A stretch of 64,000 nt of DNA from Adiantum capillus-veneris. Taxonomy: Eukaryota > Streptophyta > Polypodiopsida > Polypodiales > Pteridaceae. Of the stretch, positions 1 through 11,374 are shown one piece after another. Made by a program: the position numbers and the translations under genes. Location: contig CM043945.1 of NCBI GenBank assembly GCA_014529385.2, positions 142,978,741 through 143,042,740 on the forward strand. Reading direction: 5' to 3'. The first letter of the stretch is position 1. Each line of letters begins with the position of its first letter. The notes beneath the pieces are model-generated. The model saw nothing but the letters and a program-made list of their open reading frames with translations. It was not told the origin of the DNA and searched no databases.

Positions 1-2
1 AG

Positions 3-198
3 TTTGAGATTATGTTTGATCACGAAAGCATAAAATGGTCTACACAACAAACAGACTTGAAGGATGGAAAGGCCAGGTGGGCAGAGATTCTTCAAGAGTA
101 TGACGCTAAGCTCCAGTATCATAAAGGACGATACAATATGGTGGATGATGCTCTTACTCATATGCCTAAGATCAAGTCTCTTTTGTTCACGGAGCTAT
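3..198 (+). pseudogene. Ty3/gypsy RNase H C-terminal fragment (5' part of a split chromovirus)
   Basis: The plus frame open from the window edge shows the end of a gypsy RNase H domain: DHESIKW, then a WAEILQEYD segment, then HKGRYNMVDDAL, which match the family pattern DH.SLK, W...L..YD and GK.N.VADALSR. The frame runs into the LTR of the reversed element at 199. The same chromovirus resumes at 7804 with integrase sequence on the same strand, so both pieces are read as one element split by a later insertion. The start lies outside the window. RNase H removes the RNA strand during reverse transcription. The family call is firm; the exact end of the original sequence is uncertain because no target duplication is visible. 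Confidence 0.75.
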
Positions 199-1158
199 TG
201 TTTTGCGGGAGCGACTCACACACCCATGAAGTGCATGCAAACACTACCTAGATCAACATAATGTCAATCGAGTACATAGATGACACGATAGGCACACGGA
301 GGAAATCTCTTTAGCTTGTCACGCTGAGACCATACTACACATACAACACTCTGGAAGGCCAACTATACCACAATCAAGAACCTCATTGCTCTCAACTACA
401 CCACCTAGCCACATACACACATATGGAAGGTAACTCACCTAATCATGCCAGATTCGTACGAAACTTAAGGAACACCATCCCCTCACTAGGATACACCTGT
501 CCCTAAGCTTCTACACTCAAAACCCTCACTCTAAACCCATCTGTGGAAAACGCGTAGGATGACAGAGCAGAATTTTGAAAGTGCCCGAAACTGAAATTTA
601 TGAGTACCTATGAGTAGCTTATGTCGCCACGATTCTATAGACTACTAGCACGCAGAAAACAGACATTGTTTGATACACTTACGGCCACAAATAGCTTGTA
701 GATGCGTCGGCGTGTGCGCTTCGTCTCGCGTGGAATGCTTCGCGTTGTCACGTAGCTCTCCTCGAGCCTACAGCAATGGTGAAGTCGGATCTCCAATGTG
801 TTGAGCGAGCCAAGCGTAGCTAGAGGATAAAGCTCACACTCACTCTCTTTCTCTCTCCCACACAGTAGACGGCAGCGCTAAAGTTTTGATTATGATTAAA
901 GTCTCCCGTTACAGAATGACCTAGGTACCTTATATACTAAGGCTACCTTAGGTTTAACCAAAAATGGGGTTGAAAGGGTCAAATGGCTTTGTATTTACAA
1001 TCTGGAAGTGCCATTGCACCCCGGCTTCTGAAACTAGAATAACTACTCATTACAAATGACGTTTATAGCCATAATCCGCAGCATTTCATAACTCGCAAAA
1101 GATAAGACTTTGGTACGAAACTTGAGTTTTGTTGTGTTGTTGACCCAGCTGGTCAACA
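199..1158 (-). repeat. 3' LTR (in element orientation) of the gag-only element
   Basis: This copy matches 6847-7803 along its whole length with scattered substitutions; by eye the identity is in the mid to high 90s per cent. It ends in GGTCAACA on the plus strand. The motif ACGCGTAGGATG at 550-561 is related to the palindrome repeated in the leader of the same element; the other LTR has a one-base variant at the same place. Confidence 0.85.
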
Positions 1159-1170
1159 CTTCCCCCTTCC
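1159..1170 (-). other. Polypurine tract
   Basis: Read on the minus strand, GGAAGGGGGAAG lies immediately before the LTR start TGTTGACC. This is the expected place and composition for the plus-strand primer of reverse transcription, and it confirms the minus orientation. Confidence 0.75.
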
Positions 1171-2519
1171 GCGTTCATGTCGTCCTCGACATGACCTGAT
1201 TGTCGATGGCGATGTGGTCTTTGCTGTCGTTTTGGCTTCATCTGTTGCACTGCTTGTAACTTTGTCGAACCACAACAAGAACTATGATCCATTAGAGCGG
1301 ACATCTATCATCATAACCATTCATCTTTTGAGATCCTCTAATTACTTTTATGTCTGCTCTTCTTCATTGGGGACTTATTTGTTCCTGTGCAATCATTTTG
1401 TTAGTGTTGTCTGCAGCTTTGTCATTGTAGGCCATTCTTCGACTCGCCATTGAGGAGAAGTATGCTATGATCTGAAATTGGTGATCCAATTCATTTGTCA
1501 ATTGATTTGAGTAGCATTTTCTTATTGTTGATGTAGAAGGAATATGTACAAGAGGATGGTGATAGGTGTCTTTAGATTAGGGTCTAAAACCTAGATGACC
1601 AAAGGGAAAAAACCCGGTGGGAAAAAAAATGCCTTTGGTATACGCTCTTATTGGAGTTGAGCAGTTGAACGTGAAGTACATGTTCATGAAAGGTGAGTTC
1701 TTGGGTGAAACACGGAAAGAGTGCCTGATGCAAGTGCCAATTATGGGACACTCTATATGCATATGAGAAATTTGTCAACAAAAGCATGCAATGTGAAAGA
1801 AGGAGATGATGGGTGTTTCGAGGAATAAATGTAGCACATGTGACATCAAAAGATGTCTCAATAGCTTCCACCTTTCCAAGAAGGGTTGTCGATGTAGAAG
1901 TTTCTCCACTCGTATCTCAATGTGCTCAGTACGTGAGTGTCTTTTGGACCTTCTCCTTCACTTCACCAAACTTAAGTACTTAGACTTTGACTCTTTTGCT
2001 CACCTATACCAGCATGAACGACACAACGTAAATATGCTCAACTCTTCCAGCTTGAGCAGTACCTAGAATAGCTAAGACGCTTAGACCACAGAGAATATTA
2101 CTTGAAGCTTTGGGACTAAGACCTCACTTATTTTGTGGTTTAGCTACTCGACTCTGACTTTTATGACTTGTCGGTTGCATATTGACACTGCTTTGTGACA
2201 AGTTCTTCGGCTGTTGTAGTGGCTGCTGAGACATACTTCGTGAAGTTTCATCGTTTTCCTGTACCTTCTTCTCTTTGTAGTGCTCAGGCCTCTCGTCACT
2301 CTTTTCTTCATGTGGATTATGGATTTTTTTATTTTTTTCTTAATAATAAACAAAAAAATCTTAAAACAACTCAACAAAAAAAAAATCATTCAAGGGTTGA
2401 CTATCCATAGATTGTACAGATCATTTGTCGCCCCAATACGATCGCACGTCTAGATTCATTTGAGATCCAGTCTCAAATTCCTCTATTGGTGGTAGAAACA
2501 CTCCACCAGTCTTGTCTAC
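1171..2519 (-). other. 3' internal region of the gag-only element, no recognisable gene
   Basis: About 1.3 kb between the gag stop and the polypurine tract. Only short, unrelated open frames occur, and none shows a protease, reverse transcriptase, RNase H or integrase motif. In an autonomous gypsy element pol would lie here. Confidence 0.6.
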
Positions 2520-4785
2520 TCATCTTCTTAGGTCACCGGCTTCATTGGCCTCTCTGACTTGTTTCCACAATTCGTCAAGACCATCTATCTCTTTACAATC
2601 CTCAGGTATAGCTTGGTGAAATACCTCGGAAGAGTTATCCGTGGTATTCAGTAATATCCTTGGTTCTAATGTTGGGTCTTTGAGGTTTGGTCTGTGCTCA
2701 TGACTAGAATCTAGCTCTTTTAGTTCCTGGTTTGGTGGGATTACTTGTGTAGGCATGACACGGATCACATCCTCAGGTTTTGCAACTGGTGGTTCTAGTA
2801 AAGCTTGGGCTGTTTGAATCATTTTCTGGCACATTTCAAACCTTTGCTTTTCTTGTTCCGCATAGGGATATGTCATCCACCTGTGTTCTTGGGTTTGGTT
2901 GTTTTTGAGCCTCACATCATAGGCTTTCAAGAGCTTGCATCTAATGTCTCATTAACCTTCTCTGCCAACACAGATCCTCCTGAACTAGCACTTCTCGGTT
3001 TCTCATCCGTGGATGGTTCTTCTAGAGGTTTAACCATCTGTGTAAGAGAAGGTGCCTCCTTTTCCTCATGTTGTTTTATCTTCTCCTCAGCTTCGGTAAG
3101 CTTCTCAGCTAGGGATTTTTGCTCTCGTTCCCTGCGTGCTTTCATCCTAGTCTTTCTAGCTTTCCAACTATTTCGTTTGCTCTTCGTTTTCTGACTAGGT
3201 GCGTCTATCTTTGGTCCATCATCTGTCTTTGGACTCGTGTCACTTTCCGTGTTCTTTGTCTTTGGATTCTCATCAGCTTTCTTTTGAGCTTGTGCTCTCG
3301 TAACCACTTGAACTGGTACGACATTTTCATTTTCTGAGCTACTAGGTAGCTGAACAATCCCAAATACATTTGTCGTGATTTTCCTGATTTGGTTTGGGTT
3401 TTTCGGGCAATCGGGGATCAAGTGAGTGATGCCACACTCAAGACAATAGGCTTTTACTTCAGTGATCTCCGTATGAGGACATTGTTTGACCAAGTGGTTG
3501 TCACGACTTTTGTGACAATTTGTCTCTCGTTGAGGAGATTCTTTAGCATTTCCTCTTGGCTATAACCAAGCTTTGACCTAGATAAGCCGCTATTTGCAAT
3601 GAATCGCAATGTCCTTTCGTCCATTTCATACCTTCTTTCTTTCGACTAAAACCCAGGAGGTGGAGGTTGTACCGGCCTCACCACTCCATGTGTTTCTCTC
3701 ACATTTTGTTGCTCCGAAGGGTAGTACTCACTTTGGTTGCTATACCACATTGTAGCTGGTACTGGCGTTGGTTTATTTGATGCTTCCATCATTGGCATGT
3801 ATCTCATGTCTACCGGCATTCCAGCACCTGGCAGCGGAGGTTGTTGTCCTAAGACAAGTTGTGGCCTTAAAACTCCTACTGGTCCTGGAGCATTCCCCGT
3901 AATGTATCTAGGTGGAGTAGGTGCTTCTGGAACAGGTTGTACATACCTCTCCCTAGCATTTTCCATGCTATAATAGCACTCTTCCCCCGTATGGTTCGTC
4001 CATTTTCTCTCAATTTCACACCACTTCGGCTCTCCCGACTCAGACCTTACCAGAGGAATCAACCTCTTGACCAAGTCGTCGTCGATAAGCTTTTCTTGAT
4101 CAATAGGTGCCGTTGGCTTGGCAATGGACTCACTTATCTGTGAAACATTGTGCTGAGAGGATGTGTCATCTCCTTGACTCTTTAAGTCCTTTTCTTTGTA
4201 TGCCTCACAGTTATCCACTAGATAAAGAGCTTCTTTGATCAACTCGTTTAGCGTCATCCTCCTTATCATATGCCGATCCTTCTAAAGGACCACATGTCTC
4301 ATTCCCTAGATAAAGATCAACATCAGTCGTGCTTACGTAGGTAATTCCGCTCTCGGACAGAGCTTAACATATCTCTTGAGCCGTAATGATGCTTTGCGTA
4401 CTGATTCATCCTCTTTCTGTTTGAATCTATGGATTTGCGAGACCGTGTTGTGAGCAATGCCTTTTGGCAAGAATTCTTCAATAAACTCCTCAAACAGCTC
4501 ATCTAGGGTCTCAAAATCCCATTTTTCCACCGAGTCGAACCATGTAGCTGCATCATCTTCTAGAGTCAATCCAAATCCCGCAAACTGTGTCGCAAAATCT
4601 GAAACTTCCTCTACTCTAATCACTCTTCTAAAAGCCGTTACGTGACCTCTCGGATCTTTATCTCCGGAGTATTTTATGTTTACCCATTTCTGGACTCGTC
4701 GATTGTCTACAAGTCTAACTAGAGACTCTTCCAATCCTTCTCTCGTTATCGCTCTTGAAGGGAATCCTGTAGAGCCTGTAGACAA
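2520..4785 (-). pseudogene. Broken gag polyprotein of the gag-only element
   Basis: Four minus-strand open segments (4785-4333, 4269-3646, 3493-2927, 2930-2520) together look like one gypsy gag. The first has the retrotransposon gag core (AATWFDSVEKWDFETLDELF, then FLPKG and a basic, charged stretch). The third carries a zinc-knuckle-like CLECGITHLIPDC (C-X2-C-X3-H-X4-C, one residue shorter than the usual X4), followed by a long lysine/glutamate-rich, probably coiled-coil segment. The second is rich in proline and glycine. Segments one and two share a frame but are separated by several stops; segments three and four lie in other frames, so there are at least two frameshifts. Gag would form the particle and bind the RNA. 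Nothing resembling pol follows. Confidence 0.7.
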
Positions 4786-4815
4786 CCATTCAAAATTGAC
4801 CTAAAAATGGCCTGG

Positions 4816-6294
4816 AGACATCCTACGCGTAGGATGTCTTTTTGCTCAGAATGACTTGAAATTTTCACCCCAGCTTCTCCTTGATGTGTTGATCATAGTG
4901 GTGTGCTCATAGGTTGGTTTGGAGTCCTAAATCAAGCTGGAGACATCCTACGCGTAGGATGTCTAACTGCTCAGATTTTGTCCAAACTTGATCCCAAGAT
5001 TCTCCTAGTGCTCAGCAACCCAATGGTATGCTCAAAATTGAATTTGGATGCCAATAGGTCAAGATTTGGGCTGCATAAGCTTCTAGTGAACTCCAAGAGT
5101 AGGATGTCTGACAATTCTCGTCTTTGCTTGGTAAATATGCCAAACAAGGTCCAAATTCACTTTTGAAAAAAGTTCTGGAAACCTTGAGACACTGAGAACC
5201 TCCCTATATGGCCAAAGTAGAATTTTGACCACTTTATGACCCTGGAGACATCCTACGCGTAGGATGTCTTTTTGCTCTGTTTCAGCTCAAACTTGCACTG
5301 TAGCTTCCCCTTGATGTGCTAAGCTCACAGCTATTTTTACTTTTTGATTCTGACACCTATAGGTTGGTCAAATGATCAAGAATCTGTTCCAAAAGCCTGA
5401 TGTCTGTTCTGATGAATTCCTAAGTCAAATCAAGTCCAAATTGGACCAAATTTGCCTAGGAGGCTTATCTAAGGCTATATGACAGCATGGTATGGTCACA
5501 TTAGAATTTTGGTTTCAGAATTATGCAGTAGACATCCTACGCGTAGGATGTCTTTTTGCTCAGAAGGAACCCAAACTTGGACCAAAGATCCCCCTACCCC
5601 TAGTCTTCAGCAACCCACTGGTATGCTTAGATTTGAGTTTGGATCTCAAAAGACCCCAAAACTAGCTATTCTTGCCTTTTGTCTGTCCAAAAACGCTAAA
5701 GTCTGTTCAATCTTCACTTTCACTGACCCAAATGAGATGAAATTTATCACATGCACTCAATACAACATTTAGAACATGCCTATGGAGTCATCCTATGGTT
5801 TGGTCTCAAAATTAGGCCTTGGACACAATTTGGGTAGGATGTCTGGCAATTCTCATCTTTTGGCTTTGATCTGTCAAAATTTGGTCAAATTTCCACTTTC
5901 CAGGTGAAAATAGGGTAAAACCTACCTTCTAAACACACTGGTAACCTCAGATTTTCAAAAAAATGCCCAGATCACCCTGCAGACATCCTACGCGTAGGAT
6001 GTCTACTGCTTATTTTTTCAGAGTGAAGTGTCCCTAATGCTTCCTTATGCTCTCAGCAAGTGCAAGTATGCTTCACAATTGCAAAAACATGCAAAAATCA
6101 CTCAATTTAAGCCTTTTCTGAAATTTTACGTTTTCTGACTCCGCCTTTTGGCTTTTGGTCAACAAAAATAGGGAAAAGCACCCAAGTCAATATGTTACTA
6201 GGGTAAAACCTACCCTCTGAACCCACTGGTAACCTCAGTTTTCCTAAATTCCCTGCCAAAAGTGCCCTAGAGACATCCTACGCGTAGGATGTCT
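4816..6294. repeat. Leader array with six copies of a 24-bp perfect palindrome
   Basis: The core ACATCCTACGCGTAGGATGT, extended by AG before and CT after, is exactly self-complementary over 24 bp. Intact copies lie at 4816-4839, 4941-4964, 5246-5269, 5530-5553, 5981-6004 and 6271-6294. Half or decayed copies occur near 5098-5110 and 5832-5845. Flanking sequence is also related (downstream TTTTTGCTC, upstream CCTGGAG), and most spacings are near 290-305 bp or about half of that, so this is a degenerate tandem array in the leader between primer site and gag. The centre is ACGCGT. Confidence 0.9.
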
Positions 6295-6826
6295 ACTGTC
6301 TTAAAATGCAAAAAAATTTTGGCAGTAGTATTCCCTATGCTCTGTAGAGCTCTCAGCAATAATCACAAAAAAAATTGGACTTCAAATCAGCTTTCAAACA
6401 CAATTTACCATCTTTCCTACCTAGTGTTTTCCACTTCTCTGATGAGCCTAACAGCAACTAAGACATGCATAAAGTACTCTAGATCAGTAATCAAGATATC
6501 CTACTTACCCTACTCCTACTCATCAGTGTGAGATGGTGATTCTGATGTCATGGTTTCTTCCTAGCCTCACACGGACTCTCAAGTCAACCTACCACCACAT
6601 CTACCACTCCAACTCCTACTCTCTACACCACAACCTACTCTAATCCACAGATCCTAACTAAACCTATCTAGTCGCAGACCCTCGGCAAGACACACGCTTC
6701 CTGGATATCCACTTGATCATGGAATATCCTCTTCCGGATCCACTTAAGAAAAATGATTTCTTTAGCCGAAACTAAATCAAGCAACCATCACACGAGTGCT
6801 AGGAGGAAACCTACTTAGGTCCTTGT

Positions 6827-6846
6827 GTCCCCGGCAACGGCGCCAA
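6827..6846 (-). other. Primer binding site, tRNA-Asp type
   Basis: Minus-strand TGGCGCCGTTGCCGGGGA lies one base after the LTR end. Its complement on the plus strand (TCCCCGGCAACGGCGCCA) agrees with the 3' end of plant tRNA-Asp(GUC) including CCA, as I know that tRNA. Tat/Athila-like gypsy elements commonly use this type of site. Confidence 0.85.
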
Positions 6847-7803
6847 TGTTGCGGGAGCGACTCACACACCCATGAAGTGCATGCAAACACTACCTAGATC
6901 AATATAATGTCAATCGAGGACACAGATGACACGGTAGGCACACGGAGGAAATCTCTTTAGCTTGTCAGGCTGAGACCATCCTACACATACAACACTCTGG
7001 AAGGCCAACTATACCACAATCAAGAACCTCACTGCTCTCAACTACACCACCTAGCCACATACACACATACGGAAGGTAACTCACCTAATCATACCAAATT
7101 CATACGAAACTTAAGGAACACCATCCCCTCACTAGGATACACCTGTCCCTAAGCTTCTACACTCAAAACCCTCACTCTAAACCCATCTGCGGAAAACACG
7201 TAGGATGACAGAGCAGAATTTTGAAAGTGCCCGAAACTGAAATTTATGAGTAACTATGCGTAGCTTATGTCGCCACGATTCTATAGACTACTAGCACGCA
7301 GAAAACAGACATCGTTTGATACACTTACGGCCACAAATAGCTTGTAGATGCGTCGGCGTGTGCGCTTCGTCTTACGTGGAATGCTTGGCGTTGTCACGTA
7401 GCTCTCCTCGAGCCTACAGCAATGGTGAATTTGGATCTCCAATGTGTTGAGCGAGCCAGGCGTAGCTAGAGGATAAAGCTCACGCTCACTCTCTTTCTCT
7501 CTCCCACACAGTAGACGGCAGCGCTAAAGTTTTGATTATGATTAAAGTCTCCCGTTACAAAATGACCTAGGTACCTTATATACTAAGGCTACCTTAGGTT
7601 TAACCAAAAATGGAGTTGAAAGGGTCAAATGGCTTTGTATTTACAATCTGGAAGTGCCATTGCACCCTGGCTTCTAAAACTAGAATAACTACTCATTACA
7701 AATGACGTTTATAGCCATAATCCGCAGCATTTCATAACTCGCAAAAGATAAGACTTTGGTACGAAACTTGATTTATGTTGTGTTGTTGACCCAGCGGTCA
7801 ACA
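6847..7803 (-). repeat. 5' LTR (in element orientation) of the gag-only element
   Basis: Starts TGTTGCGGGAG and ends GGTCAACA on the plus strand, so it reads TGTTGACC...CCCGCAACA in element orientation. It directly abuts the tRNA-Asp primer site at 6846. A (CT)-rich patch near 7490-7505 is shared with the other copy. Confidence 0.85.
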
Positions 7804-9330
7804 GGAACTTCATAGTGAGTTTTTGGATTCTCTAAAGGGAAAATATGAGCATGATGACGCATACTCCAAAGTGTGGAGCCATGTGCAAATGAGGGATCCT
7901 TCTCACTCCAATGTTGGTAGTGTGTCATTAACCTCCACACAGAGTTCTCCTCAGTCGAGTGATGAGCTACAAAGATGGAAGAATTTTTCCATCGATAATG
8001 GGTACCTACTCCACAAGGGGAGAGTTTGCGTACTGATGGACACGGACATTCGGTGCCAAATTCTTTATGAATGTCATGACAGTCTAAGTGCAGGGCACTC
8101 GAGCATTAAAAAGACTTGCGTTCTCGTACGACAACAGTTTTACTGGCCAGGTTTACATGGCTTTGTTCAAAACTATGTCTTGTATTTCCAAAAATGTCAA
8201 GCTAACAAAGCAGAGCGCCTGAAGACAGGAGGACTCTTACATCCTTTGGAGATTCCAATGGGATATGGAAAAGTATCTCTATGGATTTTATTGTGGGTTT
8301 ACCAACCACTGTACGAGGTCATGACTTGGTATGGGTCGTAGACCGGTTGACCAAACTATGCAAGTTTATTCCAACCAAGTTGACCATAAAGACTCCAGAA
8401 TTAGCTAAGTTATTTGTGGACAATCTATACAAGTTGTATGGATTGCCAAGTAACATTATTAGTGATCGTGATCCCAAGTTTAATAGTCATTTTTGGAGGG
8501 TTGTGTTTAAACGATTGGGTACACAACTCAACCTCAGTACAACAAATCATCTAAAAATGGATGGTCAAATTGAACAAGTTAACCAAGTGCTAGAGGATAT
8601 GCTAAGATTAAGAAACAAACAGACTGGGAAGAGTATCTACCTCTTCTTGAGTTTGCTTACAACAGTGTTAGCATGTCACAACTGGATCTAGTCCTTTCAT
8701 GTTAATGTATGGTTTTCAACCCAGGTCACCCATTATGGTGGGGTTGGCAACCGAAAAACTCCAGCAGGCTAAGGATTTTATCTATATGGATATGTTGAAA
8801 CTCACTCCTGAGAATGTCAGACAAGTGCAGAATCGGTATAAGAACTACGTTGATGAGAAACGTCTGCAAGTTACCTTTGAGAAAGGGGAAGAGGTATTTT
8901 TGCGTGTGCCATAGCATTCAGAAAGCCTAAAGACTGGGCCAACACCTAAATTATCTCCAAGATATTGTGGGCCTTTCAAGATACTCAAGCAAGTTGGTGA
9001 TCGTGCTAACAAACTCTCGTTATTGACACACTTTTGTGTCTATCCGGTATTTCATGTAAGCCATTTACGTAAACGCTTGCATGGGGACGACAATGTTGTC
9101 GATCAACAGATTTTGGTTGACTTTGCTGAACCTCCTACCCTACCGCATGAACCTGAGAAAATTCTTGATTGTCATGATTTATGTATGCGTCATCATGTAC
9201 ATCGTCAAGCGTTAATCAAGTGGAAAGATCGACCTGAAGAAGACGCCACTTGGGAAAACATTAGTGTTCTTAAGAAGAAGTTCTCTACTTTTGATTTCGA
9301 GGACAAAAACACTTCTCCAAGGGGGAGTAA
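7804..9330 (+). pseudogene. Chromovirus integrase and chromodomain, 3' part of split element
   Basis: Broken plus-strand integrase of a Ty3/gypsy chromovirus. First comes the zinc-binding region (CHDSLSAGHSSIKK, then FYWPGL and a C-X2-C-like segment where VLYFQKCQANK has lost its first cysteine). Then the catalytic core follows in another frame from 8281: MDFIVGLP, SDRDPKF and a Q.EQVNQ segment around the third acidic residue. Next come the GPFKIL and FHVSHLRK motifs, and a chromodomain-like tail (PEKILD, then ALIKWKDRPEEDATWE) to about 9290. Integrase would insert the cDNA; the chromodomain would tether it to modified chromatin. Frame changes occur near 8281 and 8691, and a stop lies at 8912-8914. 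The 5' part lies at 3-198. Confidence 0.75.
9319..9327 (+). other. Polypurine tract of the chromovirus
   Basis: AAGGGGGAG lies three bases before TGACATG, directly after the chromodomain reading frame. Position and composition fit the plus-strand primer next to the 3' LTR. Confidence 0.6.
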
Positions 9331-9600
9331 TGACATGCCAAGGGCATACCCAGGGTAGGTCACAGACCTAGGCCAGTAGGTGGCCGGCTGTCAGTGTAGA
9401 ACAGGGGATTCGGTAGCCAGGGGCTATATAAGGGAGGTTGGGCGGTGAATCCATCCAAGGCAGTTCTGTGGTCCTCTCATGAGGAAGCTTTGAATTGTTT
9501 TTCCTTATGGCTATTAGAGGCAGATAGTTGTCCTTTCCAATGCTTTGGATGCTATGTAAGTTAAATGTGGTGCTCTCACAAAAGCACAAAAAATGTGTTC
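9331..9600 (+). repeat. Start of chromovirus 3' LTR with TATA box
   Basis: The LTR probably begins at TGACATGCC. TATATAA at 9425-9431 in a GC-rich context, followed by AGGGAGG, is a convincing LTR core promoter. The 3' boundary is not visible because no second copy is in the window; the end given is approximate. Confidence 0.5.
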
Positions 9601-9860
9601 TTGGCAAGCATTCGGACGCGAAGGGAAGGATTTCTCCAATGCATTCACGTAAGCTTGCACCTTGAAGGTTGTGCTTGGTAGTGTTTGGACGACATGAAAG
9701 CCAAAAGTGGTGTACTCAAGTGGTGGCCATCCAACAAGGTCGCCCGTGCCAAAAGTAAGGACAGCAAAGATAATTAAAGAAATTGGCCAACATTTTAAAA
9801 AAAATGGGGACTCAACAAGCTGTAAATAGAGGACGTCAAGTAGCGAGGAGGGGATAGCAA

Positions 9861-10149
9861 AAATAAAGCAAAGTAAGGTGACCAGCCTCTTTTGTAGGGA
9901 ATAGCGAGCAACATGCCAAAAGGTAGGTTTAGACACAACAAGTGGACCAGGGCTTGACAATCCCCTTCTCAAGCCCAAACTAAACTCACCATTCTCATGA
10001 GTAAGGTGAAAATAAAGCAAAGTAAGGTGACCAGCCTCTTTTGTAGGGAATAGCGAGCAACATGCCAAAAGGTAGGTTTAGACACAACAAGTGGACTAGG
10101 GCTTGACAATCCCCTTCTCAAGCCCAAACTAAACTCACCATTCTCATGA
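9861..10149. repeat. 149-bp tandem duplication
   Basis: Sequence starting AAATAAAGCAAAGTAAGG at 9861 recurs at 10010 and runs to CCATTCTCATGA with about one visible difference (GGACCAGGG against GGACTAGGG). Near-identity suggests a recent duplication at the LTR/polypurine junction of the reversed element. Confidence 0.85.
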
Positions 10150-11098
10150 CATATATTTTTAAGTTTACTCTTAACCATGAGTTTTTGGTATACTCATAAA
10201 TTGTGAGTTTTAGGTTCTCTCACAACCAAGGATTTAGGTTTTTCCATAACTATAGTTTTGAAATTTGTGAGAAGATTAGTGGTTGCACTATAGGACATCT
10301 AGGTCGAAAATCCATCGGAATTTCAAAAGCTTCTGGAGGTTGGTAGCAAAAAACGCTCCAACTAAAGATGTAAATTGGCCACCTTTGTCAAGCTTGTCGA
10401 ATTTTGATGCCATATTTGAATCTTCAACTTCAAATTTTTCATGGTGAAGTGCTTGCATGCAAGTACTTTGAACATCATCACAGATTGAGACCTTCCACTT
10501 GTTGAATCACAAAACTTCAAATGCCTTGAATTTTAACCCAAAACTTTGTGATTTGTTCAGTTTGATGTCACCAAAAGACCTCCTTATGAAGATGACAAGA
10601 GATGTCGACTACAAAAATGTTCACTGTCAACAATAGCTTTTTGAGATGTTGGTAGTTTGCCTAGCATTGCCTTGCCAGCTACTGCAGCTGACAATATTTC
10701 ATAATGCTTGGAAAAAATGTCTCTTGACTACAGCATTTCAAAGTACTCTGCAATAGAGAGAGCACCCCCTAGGGGCAAGTGCCACCTATTGAAATGCTCC
10801 TACAATTGCTGACCTCTACTCACCTCCTGGGCTCTAGGCACTGCACCACCTGAGTGCCGTTTTAAAAACACTTGCTTGAGTCGTCCTACCTTAGCCACAC
10901 CAATTTTGATTCTACAACACAATACATGTTGAAACGCCCTCTTTGCATGCCCATACTAACGAGATACTAACCTTGGCACCACTGCCACCAACACTTTCCA
11001 ACCTAGGCTTTGATATGACTTGTAAGGTTGTGCGGCTATGGTGGGTGCCAATGAGAGGAATCCATAGAAGTTGGAGGGCGTGCAATAGCAAAGATAAC

Positions 11099-11100
<2 letters not shown>

Positions 11101-11149
<49 letters not shown>

Positions 11150-11200
11150 TGACCAAAAAAAAATAGAACAACGTTTGCTTTTTTTATTGAGAAGCCTTTT

Positions 11201-11252
<52 letters not shown>
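11101..11252. repeat. (GA)n and (TA)n microsatellites
   Basis: A pure GA tract runs from 11101 to 11146 and a TA tract from about 11203 to 11252. Both lie in the diverged reversed LTR; the GA tract matches the position of the CT tracts in the 13704 family. Open frames through it are artefacts. Confidence 0.95.
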
Positions 11253-11254
<2 letters not shown>

Positions 11255-11374
11255 AACCTAGCCACCATGCAATCTCCACATTAGGAGTGGCTCACAACTG
11301 AGTGTATCTGCATGCCATAGAGCATGTTCCCATGGGTTTAGACACAATAATTGGATGAGGGCTTGAAAACCCAA

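Larger units (their letters stand above)
199..7803 (-). mobile_element. Full-length gag-only (non-autonomous) Ty3/gypsy-type LTR element, reversed, nested in a chromovirus
   Basis: Two direct repeats of about 960 bp (199-1158 and 6847-7803) bound 5.7 kb of internal sequence. On the minus strand the order is complete: LTR, primer binding site, long leader with palindromes, gag-like reading frames with a zinc knuckle, polypurine tract, LTR. LTR ends are TGTTG and CAACA (one end has a small T-run expansion). No protease, reverse transcriptase or integrase motif is present in any frame between the LTRs, so this copy must have been mobilised in trans. It separates RNase H (ending 198) from integrase (starting 7804) of a plus-strand chromovirus. 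The flanks GCTAT and GGAAC do not match, so the target duplication is lost or a small rearrangement occurred. Confidence 0.85.
9860..11374 (-). mobile_element. Diverged reversed relative of the compact LTR element at 13704-15651
   Basis: On the minus strand, sequence from 11374 (TGTTGGGTTTTCAAGCCC) follows the LTR of the 13704 element in order: CAAGCCC, GGGAACAT, TATGGCATGCA, then a CT tract (11146-11101 read in reverse), then CACCCACC...CCGCACAACC near 11029. A primer-site-like CATATCAAAGCC follows. A second LTR start (TGTCAAGCCC) lies near 10110, after the purine-rich GCTTGAGAAGGGGAT. Internal text such as GTTGTGAGAGAACCTAAAAC is shared with the 13704 element near 15260. This is an old copy with uncertain outer limits and no coding capacity seen. 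Confidence 0.5.

Noticed and set aside
4816-6294. Regularly spaced palindromic repeats suggesting a CRISPR-like array
   Set aside because: Spacing is irregular (125-451 bp), the intervening sequence is itself repetitive, and the array lies between LTR primer site and gag of a plant retroelement.
9514-10178. A 184-codon and a 69-codon minus-strand frame with near-identical ends
   Set aside because: The similarity is due to the 149-bp tandem DNA duplication; no start context, domain or homologous frame in the related element at 13704.
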